From positions 372,001-436,000 of the forward strand of contig NZ_VYRZ01000002.1 of the NCBI RefSeq assembly GCF_008710705.1: 64,000 bases of DNA, given 5' to 3'. The notes beneath the pieces were generated by a model. The model ran no database searches and had not been told where the DNA came from. It was given only the letters and a program-made list of their open reading frames with translations. The DNA comes from Microbacterium radiodurans (lineage in GTDB: Bacteria > Actinomycetota > Actinomycetes > Actinomycetales > Microbacteriaceae). Positions 56,307 to 64,000 of this stretch are shown here, in pieces; position 1 is the stretch's first letter; every line of letters starts with the position of its first letter. Position numbers and translations under genes: made by a program.

Positions 56307-57134
56307 TTACGCGCCGACCTTGAAGCGGGCGAAATCGGTGAGGGTGATGCCGGCGTCCTTCGCGACCTGGGCGACGGACAGCTTGTTGTCCTTCGCGTAG
56401 TCCTGGTCGAGCAGGGAGACCTGCTTGAAGAACGCGTTGACGCGCCCCTCGACGATCTTCGGAAGGGCTGCCTCGGGCTTGCCCTCGTTGCGCGAGATCT
56501 CGGTGACGATCTCGCGCTCCTTCTCGACGTCGGCCTCGGGCACGTCGTCGCGGGTGAGGTAGCTCGGGTTCGCGAACGAGATGTGCTGCGCGATCGAGCG
56601 GGCGGTCTCGGCATCCGAGCCCGTGTACGCGACCACGACGCCGATCTGCGGCGGCAGGTCCTTGCTCGTCTTGTGCAGGTAGATCTCGAAGGCGTCACCC
56701 GTGAGGGTGCGGACGCGGCGGAGCTCGACCTTCTCGCCGATGATGGCGGCCTCGTCGTCGATGAGCTGAGCGATCGTCTGACCGGATGCATCGGCGGCGA
56801 GAGCAGCCTCGACCGAGTCGGCGCCGGCAGCGGCGGCAGCGTCGGCGACCTTGTCGGCCAGCGCGATGAACCGGTCGTTCTTGGCGACGAAGTCGGTCTC
56901 GCAGGCGAGCTCGACGAGGGTGACCTCGCCGTCCTGCTCGCGGGCCACGACGAGGCCCTCGCTGGTCGAGCGGTCAGCGCGCTTGGCGTTGCCCTTCGCG
57001 CCCTTCAGACGCAGGATCTCGACGGCCTTCTCGACGTCGCCGTCGGCCTCCTCGAGCGCCTTCTTCGTGTCGACCATTCCGGTGCCGAGCTGCTCGCGCA
57101 GAGCCTTGATGTCGGCGATGGTGAAGTTTGCCAT
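56307..57134 (-). CDS. tsf: Elongation factor Ts
   Basis: 275 residues. N-terminal UBA-like domain ([20 protein letters not shown]), core with [15 protein letters not shown] (the Thr-Asp-Phe-Val EF-Tu contact) and [13 protein letters not shown]-terminal [10 protein letters not shown]. Exchanges GDP for GTP on EF-Tu. Downstream of rpsB across a hairpin-containing gap. Confidence 0.97.
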   Translation of the reverse strand: MANFTIADIKALREQLGTGMVDTKKALEEADGDVEKAVEILRLKGAKGNAKRADRSTSEGLVVAREQDGEVTLVELACETDFVAKNDRFIALADKVADAAAAAGADSVEAALAADASGQTIAQLIDDEAAIIGEKVELRRVRTLTGDAFEIYLHKTSKDLPPQIGVVVAYTGSDAETARSIAQHISFANPSYLTRDDVPEADVEKEREIVTEISRNEGKPEAALPKIVEGRVNAFFKQVSLLDQDYAKDNKLSVAQVAKDAGITLTDFARFKVGA

Positions 57135-57175
57135 GAGTGGCGGCTCCTTCTGTGTGTGGAGATCTCGTGGATGCC

Positions 57176-57213
57176 GATCGGCGCGGCCGGGCACAGCCTC
57201 GGCCGCGCCGATC
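57176..57213 (-). other. Intercistronic hairpin between rpsB and tsf
   Basis: Perfect 14-bp stem (arm GATCGGCGCGGCCG) with a 10-base loop, 25 bases after the rpsB stop. No T-tract. Such a hairpin could set the rpsB:tsf ratio by partial termination or RNA processing. Confidence 0.65.
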
Positions 57214-57238
57214 GTAGCGGGTCCTGGGGACGCGCTGA

Positions 57239-58156
57239 TTACTTCTCGGTGGCCGGGGCCTCGGGCTCGGCAGGAGCCTCGGCGGACTCGGCGGGAGCCT
57301 CGGCGGACTCGGCGGGAGCCTCGGCGGACTCGGCGGCCGGGGCCTCCTCGGTCGCGGACGACGCGTCCTCGGTCGACGCCGGGGTCTCGTCGGCGGGCGC
57401 GCTCTCGAGCAGCTCGCGCTCCCACTCGGCCAGCGGCTCGGCCTGCTCGGCCTCGCCGGCCGGCTGGTGACGCTGGATGAGGCCCTCGGCCGCGGCGTCG
57501 GCGACGATGCGGGTGAGCAGGCTCACCGAACGGATCGCGTCGTCGTTGCCGGGGATCGGGTAGTGGAACTCGTCCGGGTCGGCGTTGGTGTCGAGGATGC
57601 CGATGACAGGGATGCCGAGCTTCTTGGCCTCGTCGATGGCGAGGTGCTCGCGCTTGGCGTCGACGACCCAGATGGCCGACGGGGTCTTCTGCAGGTTGCG
57701 GATACCACCGAGCGACTTGTGCAGCTTGTCGAGCTCGCGCTTCTTGAGCAGGAGCTCCTTCTTGGTGAAGCCGCTCGCCGCGGGGTTCTCGAAGTCGAGC
57801 TCCTCGAGCTCCTTCATGCGCGCGAGGCGCTTGCTCACCGTGGTGAAGTTGGTGAGCAGACCGCCCAGCCAGCGCTGGTTCACGTAGGGCTGGCCGACGC
57901 GCGTCGCCTGCTCGGCGATGACTTCCTGCGCCTGCTTCTTGGTGCCGACGAAGAGGATCGTGCCGCCGTGGGCGACCGTCTCCTTGACGTACTCGTAGGC
58001 GCGGTCGATGTACGACAGCGACTGCTGCAGGTCGATGATGTGGATGCCCGAGCGCTCGGTGAGGATGAAGCGCTTGACTTTCGGGTTCCAGCGGCGGGTC
58101 TGGTGCCCGAAGTGGACGCCGCTGTCGAGCAGCTGGCGAATGGTGACGACGGCCAT
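57239..58156 (-). CDS. rpsB: 30S ribosomal protein S2
   Basis: 305 residues. The S2 core (residues 1-235) has [31 protein letters not shown] and [14 protein letters not shown]. It then has a 55-residue acidic Ala/Glu/Pro/Ser tail containing three 7-residue units of the type PAESAEA, beyond the usual S2 length. AGGAG lies upstream of the ATG. Confidence 0.97.
   Translation of the reverse strand: MAVVTIRQLLDSGVHFGHQTRRWNPKVKRFILTERSGIHIIDLQQSLSYIDRAYEYVKETVAHGGTILFVGTKKQAQEVIAEQATRVGQPYVNQRWLGGLLTNFTTVSKRLARMKELEELDFENPAASGFTKKELLLKKRELDKLHKSLGGIRNLQKTPSAIWVVDAKREHLAIDEAKKLGIPVIGILDTNADPDEFHYPIPGNDDAIRSVSLLTRIVADAAAEGLIQRHQPAGEAEQAEPLAEWERELLESAPADETPASTEDASSATEEAPAAESAEAPAESAEAPAESAEAPAEPEAPATEK
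57276..57338. repeat. 21-bp tandem repeat inside rpsB, three copies
   Basis: Units at 57276-57296, 57297-57317 and 57318-57338 (last one diverging in its final bases) encode the acidic tail of S2, 7 codons each. Confidence 0.85.
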
Positions 58157-58185
58157 GGCCGTTCTCCTGTTCTGTTCCGGTTGTC

Positions 58186-58339
58186 AGCCTCGTGTCGACG
58201 ACACGAGGCTCCTGGCGCCCGGCGCACACCCGCCCGGTGGAGAACACCGGGACCTGTGGGTGAAGCGCCGCATCGGATGTGCTCGCGATGCTGTGGGCGC
58301 GCGTAGTCACCTCGACGAGCGAGGTGCGGGACCAGTGTA
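58186..58339 (-). promoter_or_regulatory. rpsB promoter and structured leader
   Basis: TACACT (58334-58339, minus) is a likely -10, giving a leader of about 170 bases. A 7-bp hairpin (58308-58326) lies at its 5' end. A 25-base perfect palindrome (58186-58210; arm AGCCTCGTGTCG) lies just before the ribosome-binding site. Placement suits autogenous control by S2 (inference). Confidence 0.5.
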
Positions 58340-58440
58340 GCAGTCGGCCCGGCTCCTCCCGGGCGGTGGGCGCGCGGCATCCGTCCCCCGTCGGGGCCCG
58401 TCCCCGAGTGGTGATCGGCGTACGGCGACAAGATGGCCGG

Positions 58441-59004
58441 GTGACTCGCCCCCGCACCCGCATCCGCCTGACACGGCGGCACTCCGCCCTCCTCCTGATG
58501 GGCCTGCTGAGCCTCCTGGGCCTCGCCGGAGGCTCCGCCCCGGCGGCCGTCGCGTCGCCGGCGTCGCTCGCCGCCGTCTCGCCGGCCGAGAGCGGGCGTC
58601 CGGGGTGGCGCCTCCCGATCCCGGATGCTGCGATCCAGCGCGGCTTCGAGGCTCCCGCGCACGAGTACGCCCCCGGGCATCGAGGCGTCGATCTCGAGGC
58701 CGGCGACTCGGTCCTGGTCAGCGCTCCGGCTGCGGGCACGGTCGTCTTCGCCGGTCCCGTCGCGGGGCGCGGTGTCGTCACGATCGACCACGGCGACGGT
58801 GCCGTCTCCACCCTCGAGCCTGTGACGGCGACGGTCGTCGCCGGGGACCGGATCGCCGGGGGCGCGGTCATCGGGCGGGTCTCGGTCGGAGGCCACACTC
58901 CCCCGGGTGGCCTCCACTGGGGCGTGCGGCAGGACGGCGACTACGTCAATCCGCTCGTGCTCCTCGGCGCGATCCCGCGCGCCGTCCTCCTGCCCTGCTG
59001 CTGA
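58441..59004 (+). CDS. M23-family peptidoglycan peptidase, secreted
   Basis: 187 residues. Twin-Arg-like head with a hydrophobic signal (LLLMGLLSLLGLAG), then a LytM domain: HRGVDLEAGDSVLVSAPAAG (zinc His and Asp), VTIDHGDG, and GGLHWGVRQDGDYVNPL with the HxH-like HWG site. It cleaves or binds peptidoglycan peptides. A GTG start at 58441; a weak CAAGAT -10 lies 6 bases upstream. Ends in two Cys. Confidence 0.9.
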   Translation: MTRPRTRIRLTRRHSALLLMGLLSLLGLAGGSAPAAVASPASLAAVSPAESGRPGWRLPIPDAAIQRGFEAPAHEYAPGHRGVDLEAGDSVLVSAPAAGTVVFAGPVAGRGVVTIDHGDGAVSTLEPVTATVVAGDRIAGGAVIGRVSVGGHTPPGGLHWGVRQDGDYVNPLVLLGAIPRAVLLPCC

Positions 59005-59005
59005 G

Positions 59006-59596
59006 TCAGGTGCCGGGCGCGACGTCGTTGCGGTCGCCCGCCTGCTGGACGGGGCCGAACGACGCGGCGCGCACGCGGTTGTCGTTGCCGCGCACATCGA
59101 CCGCGCCGATCTCGCCCTCGCTCGAGACGCTGTTGCGATCGCCCGAGACCCGCAGCGACCCGATCGCGTCGGCTTCGACGTCGGCGGACTGGCCGGTGAC
59201 CTCGAGGCTCCCGACGGTCGCGAGGTCGACCTCGATCCGATCGCCGCGCACGACGACGGTGTCGATGCGCGCGTCGTCGAGGTCGATGTCGAGATCCTCT
59301 CCCTCGATCTCGGCCCGGGCGCATTCGCCCGAGAATTCGAGGTCCATCGACGCGCCGCGAACGGCCACCACGCCGTCCACGCACGCGAGTCCGCCGGCGG
59401 CAGGGGGTGTGGTCGCGGGCACGGAGGTCGCGGGCGGAGCGGACGGCTGAACCGATGCGGGCGCGGCGGGCTTGCTCGCGGGCGCATCGGGTCGGACGAT
59501 GCGCTCGGGCGCCGGTGGAGCCGCCGGCGCGCAGCCCGCGGCCAGGACCGCCAGCGCCACGGCCGGGGCGACGAGGGCGAGGAGACGAGTTCTCAT
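59006..59596 (-). CDS. DUF3060 lipoprotein
   Basis: 196 residues. Signal peptide with lipobox LAAGC, Pro/Ala/Ser spacer to residue 67, then short repeated beta strands (VVVRGDRIEVDL, LEVTGQSADVEA, LRVSGDRNSVSS, VDVRGNDNRVRA), the DUF3060 pattern of small right-handed beta turns. Role unknown. ATG 6 bases behind TAGCGT (59603-59608). Confidence 0.85.
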   Translation of the reverse strand: MRTRLLALVAPAVALAVLAAGCAPAAPPAPERIVRPDAPASKPAAPASVQPSAPPATSVPATTPPAAGGLACVDGVVAVRGASMDLEFSGECARAEIEGEDLDIDLDDARIDTVVVRGDRIEVDLATVGSLEVTGQSADVEADAIGSLRVSGDRNSVSSEGEIGAVDVRGNDNRVRAASFGPVQQAGDRNDVAPGT

Positions 59597-59602
59597 GCCG
59601 CC

Positions 59603-59608
59603 ACGCTA
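59603..59608 (-). promoter_or_regulatory. -10 box TAGCGT of the DUF3060 gene
   Basis: TAGCGT on the minus strand, 6 bases before the ATG. Confidence 0.55.
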
Positions 59609-59631
59609 GAGGGCGTCACCGCGGCGGACAA

Positions 59632-60540
59632 TCACGCGCGCGGGTGTGCGAGGCGATAGGCGCTCGTCAGGCGCTCGTTCGACACGTGCGTGTAGATCTG
59701 CGTCGTTCCCAGACTGGCGTGCCCGAGCAGCTCCTGCACGGCGCGCAGATCCGCGCCCCCGTCGAGCACGTGGGTCGCCGCGGAGTGCCGCAGTGCGTGC
59801 GGGCCGAGGTGGTCGAGTCCGACCGCCGGACCCAGCCGCTCGGTCACGATCGCGTACACGGCGCGCTGGCCGAGCCGCCCGCCGCGGACACCGACGAAGA
59901 GCGCGGCCTGGGGCGCGTGCGACGGCCGACGGGCGAGGAGCGCGGGCCGCGCGCGCACCAGCCACGCGTCGAGCGCCGCGGCAGCGGGTGCACCGAAGGG
60001 CACGACACGCTCTCGATCCCCCTTGCCGATCACGCGGGCGGTGCGACGGGAGCGATCGAGATCATCGACGTCCAGACCGCAGAGCTCCGACACGCGCATT
60101 CCGGTCGCGTAGAGCAGTTCGAGGACGGCGGCGTCCCGGAGCGTGACGGGATCCCCCTCGCTCCCGGCCGTCCGCAGATCGTCGAGGACGCGTGAGAGGA
60201 CGTCCGCAGCCGCGACGTGCGGCAGGGTGCGGACGCGCTTGGGTGCGGCGAGGCGGAGTGCGGGATCGACCGGGACCAGGTCGCGGTCGGCGGCCCATGC
60301 GAAGAAGCCCCGAACCGTCGCGGTTCGACGCGCGAGCGTGGACCGGCTGTCGCCGCGTTCGCTGGCGTGCCAGACCCAGTCGCGCAGGACCTCGATGTCC
60401 ATAGCCTCGAGGTCCGGGTCGCCGCTGGCGTCCACGAGGTCGTCCAGATCGGTCCGATAGGCGCGCACGGTGTGCGGCGAGAGCCGGCGCACGTGAGCCA
60501 GATGCTCGACGTACGCGGTCGTGGCTTCGCTGATCCGCAT
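59632..60540 (-). CDS. xerC: Tyrosine recombinase XerC
   Basis: 302 residues. SAM-like N-terminal domain (YVEHLAHVRRLSPHTVRAYR), catalytic Arg in YATGMRVSELCGL, Lys in RVIGKGDRERVVPFG, HxxR in LGPHALRHSAATHVLDGG, His in LLGHASLG and Tyr in TTQIYTHVS. Resolves chromosome dimers at dif. Its place after dprA is the conserved actinobacterial order, not an integrase locus. Confidence 0.95.
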   Translation of the reverse strand: MRISEATTAYVEHLAHVRRLSPHTVRAYRTDLDDLVDASGDPDLEAMDIEVLRDWVWHASERGDSRSTLARRTATVRGFFAWAADRDLVPVDPALRLAAPKRVRTLPHVAAADVLSRVLDDLRTAGSEGDPVTLRDAAVLELLYATGMRVSELCGLDVDDLDRSRRTARVIGKGDRERVVPFGAPAAAALDAWLVRARPALLARRPSHAPQAALFVGVRGGRLGQRAVYAIVTERLGPAVGLDHLGPHALRHSAATHVLDGGADLRAVQELLGHASLGTTQIYTHVSNERLTSAYRLAHPRA

Positions 60541-60597
60541 GGTCCCAGCATGCCGGTCATCGCGCTCATCGCCGCGGAACGGCTCGCGGCTCGCTCC

Positions 60598-61752
60598 TCA
60601 GACGCGCCGCCACCCCCGGTCGTCACGACGGGCGCGGCCGTCGAGGTCGAGCAGCGCCACGTGCGCGAGAGCGTCCTGCTCCGACATCCCCGCCCGACGT
60701 GCGACCTCGGCTACCGATCGCGGGGACCGCGTGCTGAGGGCGTCGAGGACACGGGTGCGGTCATCGGTCCGGTCCGCCTGTCCGCTCGAGAGCGCCGTCG
60801 CGGCGGCATCCGACGACGACCATCCGATGAGCTCGCGGACGTCGTCGGCGCACGTGATGCAGCTGCCGTCGTACTCCCGGAGGACACGATGGCATCCCGC
60901 TGATGCCGCCGAGGTGATCGGGCCCGGGACGGCCCCGAGCGGTCGGCCGAGAGCGGCCGCGTGCCCCGCCGTGTTCAATGACCCCGAGCGCCAGCCGGCC
61001 TCCACCACGACGGTCGCGTCGGACAGGGCGGCTATCAACCTGTTGCGCTGGAGGAAGCGCCATTTGGTCGGCGCCGTGCCGCAGGCGACCTCGCTGATCA
61101 CCGCCCCCGACCTCGCGATGCGTCCCAGAAGCTCGCCATGGGCTGCGGGATAGGCCTTGTCGACACCCCCGGCCAGGACGGCGATCCCCCGACCCCCGAC
61201 CGCGACCGCGGCGCGGTGGGCTGCCGCGTCGATCCCGAACGCCGCGCCCGAGACGATCGCGGCTCCGGCCGAGGCGAGCTCGCCCGCGATCTCCGCCGCC
61301 GCATGGGTGCCGTACGCGGTGGCCGCGCGGGCGCCGACGACGGCGATCGCGGGCGCGTCGGAGGCGAGGACGCCGACGTCGCCGCGGACCCAGAGGGCGA
61401 CGGGCGCGTGCACGCCGAGGTCGTCCGCGCGTGCGGGCCATTCCGGATCGCCGGGCACCAGGAGCCGTGCTCCGATCCGTCGCGCGAGGGTCACCGACGG
61501 TTCGGCGTCGGGGAGCCGCGGCTTCCATCGCGCGTGCGCCCGGACGAGATCGAGGGGATCGATTCCCGCGGCCGCGACGCGTGCCGATGCTCCCGTCGGG
61601 TCCGTCGCCACCGCGATCGCCCATGCCTCCTCGGCTCCCATCGCGGCGATGAGCGCGCCGGCGACGCCGTCCCCGGGCTCGATCACCGCCGACCACCGTG
61701 CGCGCGCCCACCGGTCGGGTCCGCCGTCCGCACCGGCTGCCGTCCCCCTCAC
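60598..61752 (-). CDS. dprA: DNA-processing protein DprA
   Basis: 384 residues. Rossmann-like DprA core: AIAVVGARAATAYGTHAA, IVSGAAFGIDAAAHRAA, GRGIAVLAGGVDKAYPAAH, RFLQRNRLIAALSDATVVVEA and GSLNTAGHAAALGRP. The C-terminal winged helix is VAEVARRAGMSEQDALAHV. Loads RecA on incoming single strands. GTG overlaps the yifB stop (GTGA). Confidence 0.95.
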   Translation of the reverse strand: MRGTAAGADGGPDRWARARWSAVIEPGDGVAGALIAAMGAEEAWAIAVATDPTGASARVAAAGIDPLDLVRAHARWKPRLPDAEPSVTLARRIGARLLVPGDPEWPARADDLGVHAPVALWVRGDVGVLASDAPAIAVVGARAATAYGTHAAAEIAGELASAGAAIVSGAAFGIDAAAHRAAVAVGGRGIAVLAGGVDKAYPAAHGELLGRIARSGAVISEVACGTAPTKWRFLQRNRLIAALSDATVVVEAGWRSGSLNTAGHAAALGRPLGAVPGPITSAASAGCHRVLREYDGSCITCADDVRELIGWSSSDAAATALSSGQADRTDDRTRVLDALSTRSPRSVAEVARRAGMSEQDALAHVALLDLDGRARRDDRGWRRV

Positions 61753-63305
61753 GCGCCGATTCCTTTCTTCAGGTAGAGCGCATGCCCGATGTCGTCGAGC
61801 TGAAGCGTCTCACCGCCGCGCAGGTCGGCGACGGACCACGCGACCCGCAGCACCCGGTCGTACCCACGGAGCGTGAGGGCTCCCCGTTGGAGCGCGGAAT
61901 CCAGCGGCCGGCGGACGTCAGCGGCCGGGGCGAGCGGGCCGTCGCGAAGCCACGAGCCCGGCACCGCCGCATTCGTCCGCCAGGGCGTCGCGGCGAGGCG
62001 GCGCGCCGCCCGCTCGCGTGCACCGACGACGCGCTCTCGCGCGACGCGCGTGCTGATCGTCGTGTCCGCCGACGAGGACAGATCCGCGAGCGAGACGCGG
62101 CTCAGCCCGAGCTCGATGTCGATCCGGTCGAGTAGCGGACCCGACAGCCGTCCCACGTACCGACGAATCGCCAGTGACGGGCACGAGCACGTGCCGCCCC
62201 GGACGCCGTACTGCCCGCACGGACACGGATTCGTGGCGAGCACGAGTTGGAAACGCGCGGGAAGCACTGCCCGGAAGCCCGCTCGGTGGATCTCGATCGA
62301 CCCCTCCTCGAGCGGTTGGCGGAGGGAATCGAGGGCATGCGCCCCGTACTCGCCCGCCTCGTCCAGGAAGAGCACCCCGCCGCTCGCCCGCGCGATCGCC
62401 CCGGGGCGAAGCTCCCGGCTTCCGCCCCCGACGAGCGCGGCGACGCTCGCGCTGTGGTGCGGCGCCTCGAAGGGCGGCTCCCGCGTCAACGTCGTCACGG
62501 CCGTGCCCGAGAGCGAACGGATGGATGCCACCTGCAGAGCGGTGTCGTCGTCGAGGTCCGGCAGGATGCCGGAAAGTCGGCGCGCCAGCATCGTCTTGCC
62601 CGCTCCGGGCGGACCCGACATCAGCAGATGGTGCCCACCGGCCGCCGCCACGATCAGGGCGTCGACCGCCTCGGCCTGCCCCCGCACCTCGGCCAGGTCG
62701 GGCCGCGGCGCTTGCGTCGCCTCGGCCGCCGCCGCACCCCCCGACTTCCCGTCATCGGTCACCGCGTGCTCCGTGGGCACGGGTTCGGCCACGTCGAGCC
62801 CGTGCCACCGCGCGACCGCGGCGAGGGACCGGCAGGCGACGACGCGGATGCCGTCGACGAGCTCGGCCTCGGCACGACTCGCTTCGGGAACCACGACCTG
62901 CCGTCGACCCCCTCGGGCGGCCGCGAGCACGGCCGGCAGCACACCCGGCACCGGGCGCAGACGTCCGTCGAGCGCGAGCTCACCGATGTGCACGGTCTCA
63001 GCGAGCGAAGCGGCATCCATCGGGAGCTCGGTCGCCAGGGCCGCGATCGCGATCGCGAGGTCGAATCCCGAGCCGTGCTTGGGCAGGCTCGCCGGCGACA
63101 GGTTGACGGTGACCCGTCGCCGGGAGAGCGGCAGGCCGCTGTTCGCGCACGCGTTGTGCACCCGCTGCTGCGCCTCGGTCAACGCCCGGTCCGCGAGGCC
63201 GACGATGCGGAACGCCGGCGTCTGGTTCGACAGATCCGCCTCGACCTCCACGAGGTCGCCGACGAGGCCCGAGAGCGCGATGGCCCACGTGCGACCCACG
63301 CTCAC
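61749..63305 (-). CDS. YifB family Mg-chelatase-like AAA ATPase
   Basis: 518 residues. N-terminal lon-like ChlI domain (VNLSPASLPKHGSGFDLAIA), Walker A MSGPPGAGKTMLARRL, Walker B VLFLDEAGEY, ATNPCPCGQYG and a C-terminal ChlI domain. Related to ComM, a helicase helping branch migration in transformation, which fits its place before dprA. GTG start overlaps the yraN stop (GTGA); a GTG two codons on is the alternative. Confidence 0.94.
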   Translation of the reverse strand: MSVGRTWAIALSGLVGDLVEVEADLSNQTPAFRIVGLADRALTEAQQRVHNACANSGLPLSRRRVTVNLSPASLPKHGSGFDLAIAIAALATELPMDAASLAETVHIGELALDGRLRPVPGVLPAVLAAARGGRRQVVVPEASRAEAELVDGIRVVACRSLAAVARWHGLDVAEPVPTEHAVTDDGKSGGAAAAEATQAPRPDLAEVRGQAEAVDALIVAAAGGHHLLMSGPPGAGKTMLARRLSGILPDLDDDTALQVASIRSLSGTAVTTLTREPPFEAPHHSASVAALVGGGSRELRPGAIARASGGVLFLDEAGEYGAHALDSLRQPLEEGSIEIHRAGFRAVLPARFQLVLATNPCPCGQYGVRGGTCSCPSLAIRRYVGRLSGPLLDRIDIELGLSRVSLADLSSSADTTISTRVARERVVGARERAARRLAATPWRTNAAVPGSWLRDGPLAPAADVRRPLDSALQRGALTLRGYDRVLRVAWSVADLRGGETLQLDDIGHALYLKKGIGA

Positions 63306-63664
63306 CGCAGGTCTCGCAGATGCTCGAGGACGGCGGTCTCGACCTCCTCGCCGGTGATCCCCACGACGTCGAGGCGCAGTCGCCGGCCGCGGACGAGGTC
63401 GGGGTGCGCCGCGATCCACGCGCACGCGACCCGCCACATCCGATCGCGCTTCCTGCCGTCGACCGCTGCGAAGGGGTGGCCGAACCACTCGGTACGACGC
63501 GTCTTCACCTCGACCACGACGAGCTCGGCCGCGCGCACGGCGACGATGTCGATCTCTCCCTGCCGGGAGCGCCAGTTGCGATCGATCACCTCGTACCCGA
63601 GATCGGTCAGATAGCGGACGGCGCGCTCTTCACCCGCGCGACCCCGGTCGTCTTTGGCAGCCAT
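63302..63664 (-). CDS. YraN/UPF0102 family nuclease-like protein
   Basis: 120 residues. Restriction-endonuclease-like fold: GRAGEERAVRYLTDLGYEV, WRSRQGEIDIVAV and VVVEVKTRR carry the Glu/Asp/Glu-x-Lys core. Function not settled. Stop overlaps the yifB start. ATG 6 bases behind CAGAGT, a weak -10. Confidence 0.92.
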   Translation of the reverse strand: MAAKDDRGRAGEERAVRYLTDLGYEVIDRNWRSRQGEIDIVAVRAAELVVVEVKTRRTEWFGHPFAAVDGRKRDRMWRVACAWIAAHPDLVRGRRLRLDVVGITGEEVETAVLEHLRDLR

Positions 63665-63760
63665 GGGTCGACTCTGGCGCTCACGCGATCACCACGGGGC
63701 GCCGTGCCGCGGGTGTGAGGACGGAGGGTCGACCTCGCCCACTGGGGAGGGGACGCGACG

Positions 63761-64000
63761 TCAGCTGTCGAGCGAGAGCTCGTCGGGCAGCTCGAAGTCC
63801 CGGCTCTGCAGCTCCTCGACGTTGACGTCCTTGAAGGTGAGGACGCGCACCGACTTCACGAATCGATCCGCGCGGTAGATGTCCCACACCCACACGTCCG
63901 TCATCGTCAGCTCGAAGTAGAAGTCGTGCTCCGTGTCGCGTCGCACGACGTTCACGTCGTTCGCGAGGTAGAACCGGCGCTCGGTCTCGATCACGTACTG
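63761..64000 (-). CDS. DUF2469 family protein, C-terminal part
   Basis: Last 79 residues, running off the right edge (start outside). VIETERRFYLANDVNVVRRD, DFYFELTMTDVWVWDIYR and VLTFKDVNVEELQSRDFELP are nearly invariant in actinobacteria. Function unknown. Its place before yraN-yifB-dprA is conserved. Confidence 0.93.
   Translation of the reverse strand, partial: QYVIETERRFYLANDVNVVRRDTEHDFYFELTMTDVWVWDIYRADRFVKSVRVLTFKDVNVEELQSRDFELPDELSLDS

Noticed and set aside
59632..60540. Phage or island integrase
   Set aside because: The tyrosine recombinase is XerC by motif and by its conserved position after dprA; no att sites or phage genes are near.

Overview
The window is a 64-kb piece of a chromosome from a high-GC Gram-positive bacterium, most likely a Microbacteriaceae actinobacterium close to Microbacterium. 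This rests on base composition (close to 70% GC by eye), on actinobacterial gene pairs (clpS next to a DUF2017 gene; DUF2469-yraN-yifB-dprA-xerC; glgX-glgE-glgB; gatCAB), on mocR/yczE, and on many start codons lying 6-7 bases behind a TANNNT -10 box, the layout of leaderless mRNAs. No prophage, insertion sequence, CRISPR array or rRNA operon was seen. Two tRNA genes are present: Arg(TCT) and His(GTG).

Layout. 1-6.8 kb: end of an MscS channel gene, a group II truncated haemoglobin, two hotdog thioesterases, the ABC-F factor EttA, a lipoprotein, a single-stranded DNA-binding protein and MsrA. 6.9-13.9 kb: the divergent mocR/yczE pair, oligoribonuclease, a metallopeptidase, ClpS, DUF2017, a P-loop kinase, a GerW-like protein and DNA polymerase IV. 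14-22.5 kb: gatC-gatA-gatB, an acyl-CoA ligase, a broken DUF4262 gene, ligA, and a DUF4166/epimerase pair sharing one divergent control region.

23.5-38.5 kb is the accessory and most interesting part. An eight-gene operon reads leftward: pxpA, pxpB, pxpC, SDR, RraA-family aldolase, aminotransferase, D-2-hydroxyacid dehydrogenase, SDR. Beside it lie a sugar-type ABC importer without its own ATPase, a TIM-barrel isomerase, a LysR regulator, a LacI regulator and an MHS-type proton symporter. Heptamers of the form TGGCAC(A/G), repeated at 11-bp steps, stand directly upstream of the -35 position of both the pxp operon and the symporter gene. A third cluster precedes the lacI-type gene. This suggests one regulon. 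The enzymes would fit ring opening of a substituted 5-oxoproline (or similar lactam), transamination, then retro-aldol cleavage to pyruvate-type products. That pathway is inference.

38.8-50.3 kb: cysteine desulfurase and mnmA (tRNA 2-thiouridine), the GlgE-type glycogen genes glgX, glgE and glgB, a thioredoxin-TPR protein, and a large three-segment membrane protein. 50.4-64 kb: an AI-2E family exporter, a hydrolase, a small zinc-ribbon protein, a secreted lysozyme-like protein, then the conserved block DivIVA-like, cdsA, frr, pyrH, tsf, rpsB (all leftward), an M23 peptidase, a DUF3060 lipoprotein, xerC, dprA, yifB, yraN and the C-terminal part of a DUF2469 gene. rpsB has a long structured leader, and tsf ends in a UUCG-loop terminator whose U-tract coincides with the likely -35 box of pyrH.
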